NCBI RefSeq assembly: GCF_000154905.1
Contig: NZ_GG770539.1
Coordinates: forward strand, 3,304,154 to 3,349,415
Length of the DNA stretch: 45,262 nt
Reading direction: 5' to 3'
Source: Streptomyces sp. SPB074
Lineage (GTDB): Bacteria > Actinomycetota > Actinomycetes > Streptomycetales > Streptomycetaceae
Shown here: one piece after another, positions 7,150 through 15,402 of the stretch
How positions within the stretch are numbered: position 1 is the stretch's first letter
Layout of the letters: every line of letters starts with the position of its first letter
Notes under the pieces: generated by a model
What the model was told of the DNA's origin: nothing
The model's database searches: none
What the model saw: only the letters and a program-made list of their open reading frames with translations
Program-made: the position numbers and the translations under genes

Positions 7150-7586
7150 GAGCTGAGCCTACGCGGCGAGTCTGACAACGCCCCTCACCTCGCGCCTACT
7201 CGGATTGCTTGCGGACACGCTCCGGTCTCAGTCGTGGTCTCAATTTTGGACTGTTCCGGAGACGGCCGTCCCCGTCCGTACGTCTCCGAGCGCGGGCCAG
7301 AGCTGCGGCGAACTCAGTTGCTCGGAGGCTCTCAGGCACCCCTGCAATCCGAACGGACAACTTGTGAAGCGTGGGTCGTCGCTTCCTGCGAGCGGCTGCG
7401 ACACGCTGGCTTCTCCAGTCGGCTGCTTCCGTCCGCACTGGTCTCGTAGACCGGGCGCAGTTGCCGCCGCTTGTCCTGTTCTTTGTCCAGTACGCCACCG
7501 ACCGCAGCCGTTCGTACGCGTTCACTCCCCGCGCTTGACCTGCCCCTTGAACGCGCCCGAACACGCCCGGACGGCTGGATGCACAG
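7150..7586. other. Non-coding right end of element 1, with paired GGTCTCA arm-type sites
   Basis: I see no convincing gene in these 437 bases; the frames present lack ribosome sites and break the local codon pattern. Besides the HNH promoter it holds GGTCTCA at 7224-7230 and 7236-7242, direct repeats exactly 12 bp apart and followed by ATTTT. The same pair recurs at 7706/7718 and 39387/39399, always beside a tRNA-Ser att fragment and inside an element. Arm-type integrase or Xis binding sites are the best explanation. Confidence 0.6.
7156..7178 (-). promoter_or_regulatory. RecA-NDp/PafBC-like promoter of the HNH gene
   Basis: Read on the minus strand: TTGTCAGAC, eight bases, TAGGCT, then six bases to the ATG at 7149. 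This matches the mycobacterial RecA-NDp layout (TTGTCRGTG-N8-TANNNT) used by the PafBC DNA-damage activator, with two mismatches in the GTG extension. The distance to the ATG implies a leaderless transcript. The pattern is visible; regulation is inferred. Confidence 0.6.
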
Positions 7587-7642
7587 TTGGAAAGCGTGTT
7601 GGGGGCAACCCCTCACGAGTTCGAATCTCGTATCCTCCGCCA
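7587..7642 (+). repeat. att core: 3' fragment of tRNA-Ser (junction of elements 1 and 2)
   Basis: These 56 bases are identical to 39502-39557. They run from the anticodon loop (TTGGAAA, anticodon GGA) through the 3' anticodon stem, the long variable arm, the T arm (ACGAGTTCGAATCTCGT) and the acceptor end TCCTCCGCCA. The upstream bases cannot form the 5' half of a tRNA, so this is an att fragment left by integration at a tRNA-Ser(GGA) gene, not a functional tRNA. It is the right end of element 1 and the left end of element 2. Confidence 0.88.
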
Positions 7643-7662
7643 GTGCCTCACCGGGCACATTG

Positions 7663-7698
7663 TCGAAGGGCCCCACCGTTCGCGGTGGGGCCCTTCGA
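7663..7698. terminator. tRNA-type terminator after the att fragment
   Basis: A 16-bp stem, TCGAAGGGCCCCACCG paired with CGGTGGGGCCCTTCGA, closed by a TTCG tetraloop, lies 20 bases past the att core. A close copy (39582-39611) follows the second att fragment, so both derive from the terminator of the tRNA-Ser gene. Confidence 0.8.
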
Positions 7699-7705
7699 CG
7701 TATCT

Positions 7706-7724
7706 GGTCTCAGTTTTGGTCTCA
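7706..7724. promoter_or_regulatory. Paired GGTCTCA sites at the left end of element 2
   Basis: GGTCTCA occurs at 7706-7712 and 7718-7724, direct repeats 12 bp apart separated by GTTTT, 64 bases inside the att core. Spacing and orientation equal those of the pairs at 7224/7236 and 39387/39399. These are candidate arm-type recombinase sites. Confidence 0.6.
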
Positions 7725-7832
7725 GTTGGCGGGGCGGACAGCCATGGGCACCCACGAACCGGCTTCGCCGGCGCTCTGCGGCATCGCTCCGCGGCAACGT
7801 GTGCATGGCCCCCAGCCCAAGTCGGCGCTTTA

Positions 7833-8689
7833 GAAGTCATCTCATTTGGTGAGTCTGCGGTAGCAGATGAGGGTGCAGGCGATGCTGGTGAAGGCGAGGA
7901 AGTGGTCGGCTTTGCGTTCGTAGCGTCGGTGGAGTCGTCGGCAGCCGGCGAGCCAGGACATGGTGCGTTCGATGGTCCAGCGGTGTCGGCCGAGTCGCTG
8001 CGAGGTCTCGACGCCTTTGCGGGCGATGCGATGCCGGATTCCGCGTCCGGACAGCCATTGCCGCAGGTGGCGGTAGTCGTATCCCTTGTCGGCGTGGAGC
8101 TTTCCGGGTCGGCGTCGACGGGGGCCCCGGCGGGAGCTGATAGGCGGTATGCCCTTCACGAGCGGGATAAGGGCTTGGCTGTCGTGGACGTTGGCACCGG
8201 AGATTGCGACGGATATGGGCAGACCGGTCCGCTCGGTGATCAGGTGGATCTTCGACCCGTACTTGCCCCGGTCGACAGGATTCGGACCTGTCAGGTCCCC
8301 CTTTTCAAGGCCCGCATGTTCACCGAGTCGATCGCGCACCGCGACCAGTCCAGCTCCCCGCGCGTACCGAGCTCGTCGAGGACCAGGCGGTGGAGCTTGG
8401 CCCACACCCTGGCCTTCGACCACTCCGAGAACCGCCGGTGGGCAGTCGCTCCGGACGGGCCGAACGACGCCGAAGGCAGCTGCTGCCAGGTACAACCCGA
8501 CGTGGCCACGAAGACGATCGCGGCCAGCACTTCCCGGTCACCGTGCCGACGCCGACCACCACCCTGCGGCCGCGACGGCGCCTCAGGCACCACCCGCTGG
8601 AACAACTGCCACAATTCGTCCGGCACCAGCCGCTCAACAAGCCCCACCATGACTCATAGACTACCGAGTCACCCAAATGAGATGGCTTC
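7833..8689 (-). mobile_element. IS5-family insertion sequence (857 bp)
   Basis: The terminal inverted repeats are GAAGTCATCTCATTTGGTGA at the left and its near-complement at the right (TCACCCAAATGAGATGGCTTC), with two differences. The element is flanked by a three-base duplication TTA (7830-7832 and 8690-8692). It contains one transposase split over two frames. TNA-type duplications and a frameshifted transposase fit the IS427 group of IS5. Only 19 bases separate it from the next IS. Confidence 0.88.
7842..8650 (-). CDS. IS5-family transposase, two frames joined by frameshifting
   Basis: OrfA begins at the ATG at 8650 (MVGLVERLVPDELWQLFQRV) and runs to about 8291. It holds the DUF4096-type N-terminal domain (GCTWQQLPSASFGPSGATAHRRF). 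The catalytic continuation (KGDLTGPNPVDRGKYGSKIHL, HDSQALIPLV, ADKGYDYRHLR, RRWTIERTMSWL-like C-terminus) is in another frame ending at 7842. The join lies in the AAAAGGGGG run near 8297-8306, a classic slippery sequence, so programmed ribosomal frameshifting as in other IS427-group elements is likely and the IS may be active. The DDE residues appear to lie in the second frame. Confidence 0.85.
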
Positions 8690-8708
8690 TTAAACCGGCC
8701 AGCAGCAA

Positions 8709-9594
8709 TGAGCGTTTTCAGCGTTGACTCTCCAGGGTGAGGACGGCTTTGGCGATGACGCTCATGCGGTTGGGACTGATGCGGGATCTGCGGAAGATCT
8801 GCCAGGACTTCAGTCGTGCCATGCCTCGTTCGACAGGTGCCCGGGCCGCGGACAGGGCCCGGTTCTCGGTCCGCTCGGTAAGGGTGAGTTCACCGCCCGG
8901 CGGACGGCGCTTGGCGGTGGTGACCCAGCCGCCTGCACCGATGTAGGCCATGTCGGCGAGGATCGGGACGCCCTGGCGCTCGCAGATCCGGAGAATCTTG
9001 TGCGTGCGGGCTGCCGTCAGATCGTGGGTGCGGCCCGGCAGTGTCGGCGACAGCCACAAAATCTCTCCGGCCGGGTCCGTGACTACCTGCACGTTCACGC
9101 CGTGCCGCTTGTGTTTCGCCGAGTAGTCCGCCCTGCCGTCACCGACGCGGTCGCACTCGACGAGCGTGCCGTCCAGGAGAACGAAGTCCGGATCGTGCAC
9201 GCGCAGCGTCTTGAGCAGGCCCGGTGCCTGCTCGGCGAGTAGGTCGGTGACCGACGCGACGTAGGAGTGGGCGGTGCCGACGGATATCCCGAAGGCTGCG
9301 GCGATGCGGGCGAGGGTTTCGTGGCGGCGCAGGTACACGAGTGCGACCAGCGCACGGCGGTGCGGCGGGAGTTTGCACCGCCGGTCACCCTCGCGGGTGA
9401 CGATGAGCATCGTGACCCACTCGACCAGGGCGTGAGGCAGGTCGAGTGCGGCAGGATACGGAACCAACAGGGCTCCTGTGCTGCTGAGTTGAGACGTCGA
9501 ACACCTCACTCAACGGCACGGGAGCCCTGTCCGTTGCGTACCTCAACGTCACGCCGTCCCATCACCCGATCAGTAGCCACGCTGAAAACGCTCA
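8709..9594 (-). mobile_element. Second insertion sequence (886 bp)
   Basis: Perfect 16-bp terminal inverted repeats: TGAGCGTTTTCAGCGT at 8709-8724 and ACGCTGAAAACGCTCA at 9579-9594. They enclose a single transposase gene that fills the element. I could not identify a clear target duplication. It lies 19 bases from the preceding IS. Confidence 0.88.
8718..9509 (-). CDS. IS5-superfamily transposase (DDE_Tnp_4 type)
   Basis: An intact 263-residue transposase. The N-terminal part has a helix-turn-helix ([39 protein letters not shown]). The DDE domain begins at [15 protein letters not shown] (first Asp), continues with [20 protein letters not shown] (second Asp region) and [13 protein letters not shown], and ends with the [19 protein letters not shown] helix containing the catalytic Glu. 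It is read from an ATG at 9509. Its 3' end lies just inside the left inverted repeat, as usual for compact IS elements. Confidence 0.88.
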   Translation of the reverse strand: MRCSTSQLSSTGALLVPYPAALDLPHALVEWVTMLIVTREGDRRCKLPPHRRALVALVYLRRHETLARIAAAFGISVGTAHSYVASVTDLLAEQAPGLLKTLRVHDPDFVLLDGTLVECDRVGDGRADYSAKHKRHGVNVQVVTDPAGEILWLSPTLPGRTHDLTAARTHKILRICERQGVPILADMAYIGAGGWVTTAKRRPPGGELTLTERTENRALSAARAPVERGMARLKSWQIFRRSRISPNRMSVIAKAVLTLESQR

Positions 9595-9765
9595 ATCACC
9601 ACGCCAACGACAGGGGCCCTCCTGGCCACGAGACCCGCTGACCAGTCCATTTCACCCTCCCGCGCAGAGGAAAGAGGTGAAGTGGATTGCTCAGAAACGC
9701 GGAGGGCGTGACCATATCCGACATGCGAAAAGTCATCTACTCGTGACCAGAAGGTAGAACCAATT

Positions 9766-10359
9766 TTAGGCAAGCAGGGGATCAAGCATTGACTTGAGCT
9801 TTGCCGTGCTTACTGCCCCGATAGCGCGGGCGGCAATCTTCCCATCACGATCCAGGACGATGGTCGTGGGAATTGATTGCGGATTCAATGTGCCGGGAGG
9901 GAAGGCGTTTAGAATAATCCGCCCCGAGGGGTCAAAGAAGCTCGGATATTTGATTTTATAGGTTTTTTCGAATCCCAGGGGAAGGGAGGTGTTATCGTCC
10001 CTTGTATTGATTCCGATGAAGTCAACTTGTTTATTCTTGTATTCCGTGGCGACTTTTGTGAGATTCGACGCCTCGGCGCGGCATGGGGGACACCATGACC
10101 CCCACACATTCAGTACGACGATGCTGTCTCTATAGCCTGCAAGGTCGAGGGGCTTGCCCTGAAGTGATTTGCCAGTGATTTCGATAGGTTTGCCGCGCTT
10201 TGCTTTTGGGACGGTAGAAACGCCAGAATCGCCGGCCACAAAGCCAATCTGTGATGATCCAGAACCTGAGCTGGAACTGCAAGCAGCCAGAGAGAGGCAG
10301 CAAATCGTCAAAGCGACAGAAAGCAAGCGAGAGCGCGGGGCGATCGACTTCATGGTCAT
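9766..10359 (-). CDS. TlpA/ResA-like thioredoxin-fold lipoprotein
   Basis: A 197-residue secreted protein. The N-terminus has basic residues, a hydrophobic stretch and a lipobox LSLAAC with the lipidated Cys at 27, followed by a Ser/Gly linker. The thioredoxin fold begins near 55. The active site is WCPPC (C90, C93) in VVLNVWGSWCPPC, and the cis-Pro region is SIPTTIVLDRDG. Proteins of this type (TlpA, ResA) reduce disulfides outside the membrane, for example in cytochrome c maturation or thiol stress. The gene is noticeably richer in A/T than its surroundings (runs such as TTTGATTTTATAGG), which suggests separate acquisition. No ribosome site is obvious, and no cytochrome genes are nearby, so its role here is unknown. 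Confidence 0.85.
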   Translation of the reverse strand: MTMKSIAPRSRLLSVALTICCLSLAACSSSSGSGSSQIGFVAGDSGVSTVPKAKRGKPIEITGKSLQGKPLDLAGYRDSIVVLNVWGSWCPPCRAEASNLTKVATEYKNKQVDFIGINTRDDNTSLPLGFEKTYKIKYPSFFDPSGRIILNAFPPGTLNPQSIPTTIVLDRDGKIAARAIGAVSTAKLKSMLDPLLA

Positions 10360-10414
10360 AGTCTGGCATAGATACCATTGCGAGCTGTCACCGACCTATC
10401 CGTAGACGGACGGC

Positions 10415-10750
10415 TTAGTACTCCAGCAGCGGTTCGTGTCCTGAGCTGCGTTTTTGGTAGTGGCAGCGGCGGGCGGTGGCTTGGTGGTGTCTTCTCCAGG
10501 CTGACCACTTCAGTGCGTGGGTGACTGGGTCGGGGTGGGGTCGGGGGCGGGGAAGGAGAGTGTCCAGGAGGCGTCTGATTTCTGCCACGGTGAGCGGGGC
10601 GAGAGAGGTTCGTTTCCAAAGCCCCCTTTTTCGGGCTCGTCGGCGGCTTGGGCTGCGAGTGAGGTCAGGACGGCGTGGGCGAGCATGGCCAGGGTGATGT
10701 GCCGGTACCAGCCGACGTAGCGGCGGACCTCGTACTCGTCCAGGCCGCAC
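10415..10750 (-). pseudogene. IS701-type transposase, C-terminal remnant
   Basis: Two minus frames together spell the C-terminus of an IS701-family transposase: [20 protein letters not shown] and [19 protein letters not shown] in one frame, then [17 protein letters not shown] and WRRHHQATARRCHYQKR to a stop at 10415 in the other. The shift lies at the CCCCCTTTTT run (10622-10631). The N-terminal two thirds are absent, because at about 10750 the sequence changes abruptly into an hsdR fragment. It is a broken relic of an IS whose insertion or recombination deleted the start of hsdR. Confidence 0.72.
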
Positions 10751-12253
10751 TCCGGCACCTACCGCAACGGCCTCAAAGCACAGGTCGTCGCCTACAACCG
10801 TGAGCTGGCCGTGGCATACACGGACAAGATCAACGAGCTGCTGACAAGCTACGAGGCATCGCAGGTGTTTGCCGAGGTCGGCAAGCACGAGCGGATCACC
10901 GCCGAGGTGAACATCCACGTCTCGGACGCCAAGTCCGAGGACCCTGCTATGCGGCCTTATCGGCTCTCCGAGGTCGACGAGGAAGCCCAGAAACGGCGGT
11001 TCCTTTCTCCTGACGATCCACTGTGCTTCCTGGTCGTGACGGCGAAACTGATGACCGGGTTCGACGCCCCCAACGAAGGCGTCCTCTACCTGGACAAGCC
11101 GATGAAGGCTCACAATCTGTTCCAGACGATCACCCGCCCGAACCGCACCTGGGTGTCCCCCACCGGGTTCGTGAAGACCACCGGCATCGTCGTGGACTAC
11201 ATCAGCCTGGCGGAAGAGGTCCAGCGTGCTGTCGCCGACCCGACCTCAGAGGGATCCGCGGACAAGGGCGGAGGGTTCGTCACCGACCTGACCGCGCTGG
11301 TCGCCGAGTTCCGTACGATCTTCGCCCGCATCGAAGACCTCTTGGCAGAGGTGGACGGCCTCGATCTCACTGCCCACGGATACGAGTCGGTACGTGCCAT
11401 CAACGGCTTTCTGGACGCGAACTCTGACGCCGCCGAGGTCTTCAGCAAGGACTACCGACTCTTGGCCCGCCTGTACCCGCTCATCAACACGGACAAGCGA
11501 GTCGCCAAGTATGAAGGTGGGTTCGGGCTCTTCGGGTCCGCCTACACGACCTTGTTCAAGAAGTCCTCCGACGAGGAGCGGAAGGAGCGGCTCCGCGGAC
11601 TGGGGCCGATGGTCCTGGAGATCATCAACGCCCACGTCCACTCCTTCTCGGTAGCTGCCTCGCAGGAGGAACCTCTCGTCCTGGATGCCCAGGGCATCTC
11701 GATCCTCAAGGAACTGCTGGCCCTCGTCCGTCCCAAGCCTGGCACTGACGACGGCGAGGAAAAGAGACCCCCCTCCGCGGCGGAGATCCTGGATCACATC
11801 AAGGCGGCCCTTGACAGAGGTGTCGAACCGGGGTCGGCGAAGTACACCGCCTTGTCCGAGCGGATAAGGCAGCTGCGGGACAGGATCATCCAGAATGCCC
11901 ACGACGCAATGGAGTTCTTGGCCGAAGCGCTCCGAGTCGCCCAAGCAGTCGTGCACGCTGAGAAGCACCCTGAGGAAGCCGTGGTGCTGGACGATGACCA
12001 CGTGGGCGTCTTGTCACGGATCATCCACGACCACGCTCCGCCCGGCCTCACCGTCACGGAGCGAAACCTGGCTGAGGAAATCGACCAGGTCGTCAAGCGC
12101 ACCCTCGCCCGGTCCTGGGACAACGCCGAGGCTCGCAACCGCGGGGTCCGCCGTGCCGCGGCGGCCGTCTTCCGCCGGTACATGCTGAAGCCGGTGGGGG
12201 AGCCGTACAGCTCCACCGTCGCCTACATCGAAGCTCACTACCTCGTCGACTGA
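10751..12253 (+). pseudogene. hsdR: Type I restriction HsdR, C-terminal fragment
   Basis: The frame is open from the junction at about 10751 to TGA at 12253 (500 residues). The GTG at 10811 is simply the first possible start, not a real one. LCFLVVTAKLMTGFDAPNEG, then VLYLDKPMKAHNLFQTITRPNR corresponds to the late helicase motifs of HsdR (motif V/VI region). The rest is the helical domain that contacts HsdM, ending in a long C-terminal extension. The nuclease domain and Walker motifs are missing, and no hsdM or hsdS is present in the window. The upstream neighbour is the IS701 remnant in opposite orientation, so an IS-mediated deletion probably destroyed the system. The product cannot cut DNA. 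Confidence 0.82.
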
Positions 12254-12259
12254 GGGAGC

Positions 12260-12300
12260 GCGATGGCCCGACGGGCGCCTCTTGCCCGTCGGGCCATCGC
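12260..12300. terminator. Bidirectional terminator between hsdR fragment and int
   Basis: A perfect 17-bp stem, GCGATGGCCCGACGGGC paired with GCCCGTCGGGCCATCGC, around a seven-base loop. It sits between the convergent hsdR fragment and integrase gene. Confidence 0.85.
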
Positions 12301-12345
12301 TCTTCTCACGGGCTCGGCCGCCTCCCGGGGGTGGGACCGCAGGCG

Positions 12346-14106
12346 TCACCAGTCATCCGTGTCGCCGTACCTTCCGGGGTTCCGGGCGCGGTCCACAGCC
12401 TGTGCACACGCCTCGACGAAGGCGGCGTTGACGGCTGCCTCGTCCGTGCCTCGTACCTGGGCTTCGACTTCTTGCTGCGGGCCACGCCGTCGAGCAGTCC
12501 GCCACGTGGACCGCTTGGTGGTGTAACGGTCCGTCTCGAAGTCCCAGGCCGGCACGGACCACTGGTCCGGAGCAGCTGTCGCCGCTCGGTCGCCTCCGGG
12601 CAGGAAACGTGCTTGAGCGTGGTAGATCACTGCCCTGTCCGGTACGTGATCCCGGACAGCGCGCCCGTCGCTCGCGCCCTCCTGCTCCCAGTGCGAACGG
12701 TCCCACTCCTCAATCTCTGCCGTGTGGTCGGGCCAGTCGTCGCTCCATCGAGCGACCACCGTGGCCGCGTGCTCCCGGCGCCTGAACGCGACGCGCCGTT
12801 CGCCGAGGTGGGCGACGTAGACCGCGAGTGCGGCAGGCACGGGACTGCGGCTGCTGTCCAGCTGCGTGGTGGTCGTCTCGGGAGCCCACAACAGCCCACC
12901 GATCTTCGCGGCCGTGTCCCGGAGGACGCGGCTGGTCAGGTGCTGGTAGCGGCGGCGCATCCGGGCGGACTTGCCGGGCTCCCAGCCCATGATGGCGTCG
13001 ACAACTGCGTCGGAGACGCCGAGGATGAGCAGCACTGTGGCGGCCGTGTGACGGGCGTCGTGGAGACGGGCGTCTCGGACGCCTGCGGCTTTCAGCAGCT
13101 CCTTCCACTTGTGGTAGTCCGTGTTCGGGTTCAGGGGCTCGCCGGTCGGCGAGGTAAAGACGTACCCCTTCTCCGTCCAGAGGTCGCGGGCCAGGGATCG
13201 TTCCTGCGCCTGACGCTCGCGGTGTTCGCGGAGGAGCTGGAGTAGCTCGTCGGGGACGCCGGTTGGACGCTGACCGGCCCGTGACTTGGCGCTCTTCGTC
13301 TCACGGCGAATGTTGATCTTCTGGGGGCAGAAGCCGGGCTTGCGTTCGCAGCGGTCGCCGCAGCCGTGCTTGTAGCGGGGACGCAGACGGCCTCGCCGTA
13401 CGCGGATGACGCCGAGTTCGAAGTCGACGTCATCCCACTGCATTCCGAGGGCTTCGCCCTGACGCAGGCCGAGGGCGAGCGCGATGACCCAGCGGGCCGT
13501 GTTGCGGTGCTTGCCCGCTTCGGCCAGGAGTCGTCGTACCTCCTCGACGGTGTACGGCTCGACCTCCTCCTCTTCGACCTTGGGCGCCTTCGCCACCGAG
13601 GCCGGGTTCGAGATCAGGTGGCGGCGACGTACGGCCTCGTTCAAGGCGGTGCGCAAGGTGCGGTGAGCCTGGTGCGCGGTGGCTGCGGCGCTGCCGTTGG
13701 CCTGCATCTTCTTGTAGAAGCGCTCCAGGTGCTCCGGGTCGAGCTTTTCCAGACGGTGGGCGCCGAGGCCGGGAATGAGGTGGTGGTAGACGGCGACCCG
13801 GTAGCCGTCGATCGTGTTCTCCGAGACGTGGGCGGCGGCGATGTTCTCGACCCAGTGGGTCAGCCACGTCTGCACGGTCCAGGACTGGCCGGCCTTGGGC
13901 ACGGATCCCCTGTCGCGCTGGCGCTCTAGCTCGCGCACGACCTTGGTGACTTCGGCGCGGGTCTTGCGGCTGACGTGGCGTCGGTCGGCGGTGCCGTCGT
14001 CTTTCACGCCGACGGTGACACGGCCGTGCCAACGACCGTCTTTACCGCGGTAAACGGTGGAGGCGCCGTTGGGCTGCCTGGTCTTCGTGGTGGATTCGCG
14101 CGTCAC
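12346..14106 (-). CDS. int: Tyrosine integrase with C-terminal extension
   Basis: A 586-residue recombinase started at a GTG that overlaps the xis stop (GTGA, 14103-14106); the longer upstream open frame is only noise antisense to nothing and reads through xis. Residues 15-60 form the N-terminal arm-binding domain (STVYRGKDGRWHGRVTVGVK), 75-165 the SAM-like core-binding domain, and 185-405 the catalytic domain with R215 (LGLRQGE), H349-x-x-R352 (LHDARHTAA), W375 and Y387 (RMRRRYQHL). C249, C253 and C260 in a short insert may bind zinc. After a normal end near 408 comes an unusual tail of about 170 residues (YVAHLGERRVAFRRREHAAT, WDRSHWEQEG...). It is presumed to integrate element 2 at tRNA-Ser. 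It is about 4.7 kb from the left att because of IS insertions. Confidence 0.9.
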   Translation of the reverse strand: MTRESTTKTRQPNGASTVYRGKDGRWHGRVTVGVKDDGTADRRHVSRKTRAEVTKVVRELERQRDRGSVPKAGQSWTVQTWLTHWVENIAAAHVSENTIDGYRVAVYHHLIPGLGAHRLEKLDPEHLERFYKKMQANGSAAATAHQAHRTLRTALNEAVRRRHLISNPASVAKAPKVEEEEVEPYTVEEVRRLLAEAGKHRNTARWVIALALGLRQGEALGMQWDDVDFELGVIRVRRGRLRPRYKHGCGDRCERKPGFCPQKINIRRETKSAKSRAGQRPTGVPDELLQLLREHRERQAQERSLARDLWTEKGYVFTSPTGEPLNPNTDYHKWKELLKAAGVRDARLHDARHTAATVLLILGVSDAVVDAIMGWEPGKSARMRRRYQHLTSRVLRDTAAKIGGLLWAPETTTTQLDSSRSPVPAALAVYVAHLGERRVAFRRREHAATVVARWSDDWPDHTAEIEEWDRSHWEQEGASDGRAVRDHVPDRAVIYHAQARFLPGGDRAATAAPDQWSVPAWDFETDRYTTKRSTWRTARRRGPQQEVEAQVRGTDEAAVNAAFVEACAQAVDRARNPGRYGDTDDW

Positions 14107-14399
14107 GCGGCGGCGCCGAAGTCGCTCGCCGATACCCGGCGGGCCAGGAATTCGTTCACTGCCTCGGCGGGGATACGGCGCAGGCTGCCGATCTTCACGG
14201 AGGTGATCTCGCCTGAGGTGACGTACTCGTAGAGCTTCGTACGGCCGATGCCGATCCGGCGAGCGGCTTCGGTGACGGTGAGGGCGGCGAGGGTCGTGTC
14301 GGGGGCCGAGCGGCGTTCGTCCATCAGGCGGCGAAGGCCGTCCTCGGGGACGCCCAGAAGCCGGGCTATCTCGGACACAGGCAGGGGGGACTGAGGCAT
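14103..14399 (-). CDS. xis: Excisionase-type HTH protein
   Basis: A 98-residue protein from the ATG at 14399. The core is a MerR-like/excisionase HTH (LTVTEAARRIGIGRTKLYEY, VTSGEITSVKIGSLRRIPAE), preceded by a second HTH-like stretch (LPVSEIARLLGVPEDGLRRL). Small proteins of this type lie directly before int in actinomycete integrative elements and steer excision. Translation is coupled to int by a GTGA overlap, so the two proteins are made in fixed proportion. Confidence 0.88.
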   Translation of the reverse strand: MPQSPLPVSEIARLLGVPEDGLRRLMDERRSAPDTTLAALTVTEAARRIGIGRTKLYEYVTSGEITSVKIGSLRRIPAEAVNEFLARRVSASDFGAAA

Positions 14400-14570
14400 G
14401 GAGGTGCTCCTCGCGCCACGGCGGCAGGGCCTCGGGGAGCGGCAACTCCCGTTGGCCCGGCCGCGGCGTTTTCTTTCAGGGATGGATGGGGCGGTGGATA
14501 CCCGCGGACGACGTGAGTCGTCGCGCGCGGGCCTCGCGGCGTTCGTAGCGCCGTGAAGGGCAGAGTAGAC

Positions 14571-15128
14571 CTAATCTGCGGCCGGGGGTTCTTGCCGATT
14601 CCGCAGGTGGGCCCGGTTCCGTAGGTGGGCCCGGGAAGGGTGCAGATTGCGCCGCGCGGCCCGCTCTTCGCGTTGCATGAGTTCGTCGAGCTGTCCTCTT
14701 TGTTCGGGGCCTTTGTCCCCGTAGGCGTTGAGTTCCGCGTCGATTTCGTGCAGGTGCATCTGGTTGCGGTCGATCGCCGCCCGTAGCTGGCGATACTCCA
14801 AGGTCATCTGGACGTACTCGCTGACCAGCTGTCGAATACGAGGCGTGGCCAGCTCTCCCGGGGGGCCGGTCAGGTCCTGCATCGTGAGGTCGAAGACCTT
14901 GCAGAAGCCGAGGGCCTCATCGAGATTGACCCGCCGACGGGGCTTGCCGCTCTCGATACGCCAGATCGCTGACTGGTTGATCGGGTGGCCGACGGCAGCC
15001 ATCTCCTCGGCGAGTTTCACCGTGCTCCAGCCGCGCGTCTCACGTTCGATCTTCACGCGCGCGGCGACATGGTCCTCCGGCTCAGGGCGTCCAGGGCCGG
15101 CCCGTTGCGCGCCTTCTTCGCTGCTCAT
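14571..15128 (-). CDS. XRE-family regulator beside int/xis
   Basis: A 185-residue protein from the ATG at 15128, preceded by GAGGGG; an in-frame GTG four codons upstream is less likely. Residues 20-85 are an XRE HTH (VKIERETRGWSTVKLAEEMA, NQSAIWRIESGKPRRRVNL). The second half is helical and probably coiled (EYVQMTLEYRQLRAAIDRNQ), ending in a duplicated AHLRNR AHLRNR hexapeptide that mirrors a short tandem repeat in the DNA (14594-14628). It lies upstream of xis-int on the same strand and is a candidate controller of excision. A TTGACG (about 15163-15168, minus strand) could be its -35. Confidence 0.8.
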   Translation of the reverse strand: MSSEEGAQRAGPGRPEPEDHVAARVKIERETRGWSTVKLAEEMAAVGHPINQSAIWRIESGKPRRRVNLDEALGFCKVFDLTMQDLTGPPGELATPRIRQLVSEYVQMTLEYRQLRAAIDRNQMHLHEIDAELNAYGDKGPEQRGQLDELMQREERAARRNLHPSRAHLRNRAHLRNRQEPPAAD

Positions 15129-15277
15129 CACACCCCTCACGTGTCACGACGCCCACGAGCACCAGCGTCGTCAACTAAAGCTCGTTGCGGATCGAAATGC
15201 AAGCCATTGCGCGGCCGAAAATGTGGGCTATGGTCGTAGCCAACCGCACGACGGCGGACGACCTCCGCGCACGCAAA

Positions 15278-15306
15278 CGGCCCCGGTGCTACGAACACCG
15301 GGGCCG
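15278..15306. terminator. Hairpin in the 15129-15402 intergenic region
   Basis: A perfect 11-bp stem, CGGCCCCGGTG paired with CACCGGGGCCG, with a seven-base loop. It lies between the divergent XRE regulator (leftward) and the small gene at 15403. I see no convincing gene between 15129 and 15402, so this hairpin may end transcripts of unannotated or antisense origin. Confidence 0.65.
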
Positions 15307-15402
15307 ACGTAGAGGCTCCACCGCACAACCATCCATCCCTGAACGATCAAAGCCGGAGGCCGGGGTTGCCGCCCCGTATTGGCCTGCCGGGTGAGGAGCT
15401 CC

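Larger units (their letters stand above)
1..7642. mobile_element. Right-hand part of integrative element 1
   Basis: Everything from the window start to the tRNA-Ser 3' fragment at 7587-7642 looks like the right portion of an actinomycete integrative and conjugative element: a leftward spread/transfer operon (GGDEF, DUF2637, small proteins), a GntR-Nudix regulator with its operators, and an HNH nuclease cargo gene at the end. The tRNA fragment lacks the 5' half of the tRNA, so an intact tRNA-Ser should lie left of base 1 together with the element's replication, transfer and int/xis genes. This is inference from gene content and from the att layout; the left boundary cannot be seen. Confidence 0.7.

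Noticed and set aside
7587..7642. A functional tRNA-Ser gene
   Set aside because: Only the 3' part is present, from the anticodon loop onward. The bases upstream cannot form the acceptor, D arm or 5' anticodon stem. The same holds for 39502-39557.
10811..12253. An intact gene beginning at the GTG at 10811
   Set aside because: The hsdR-like reading frame continues upstream to about 10751 and the protein begins in the middle of the helicase region, so this is a truncated relic.
12346..14445. Integrase started at 14445 (699 residues)
   Set aside because: The first 113 residues are an alternate frame of xis with Arg/Pro-rich nonsense. The GTG at 14106 overlaps the xis stop and begins the recognisable integrase N-terminus.
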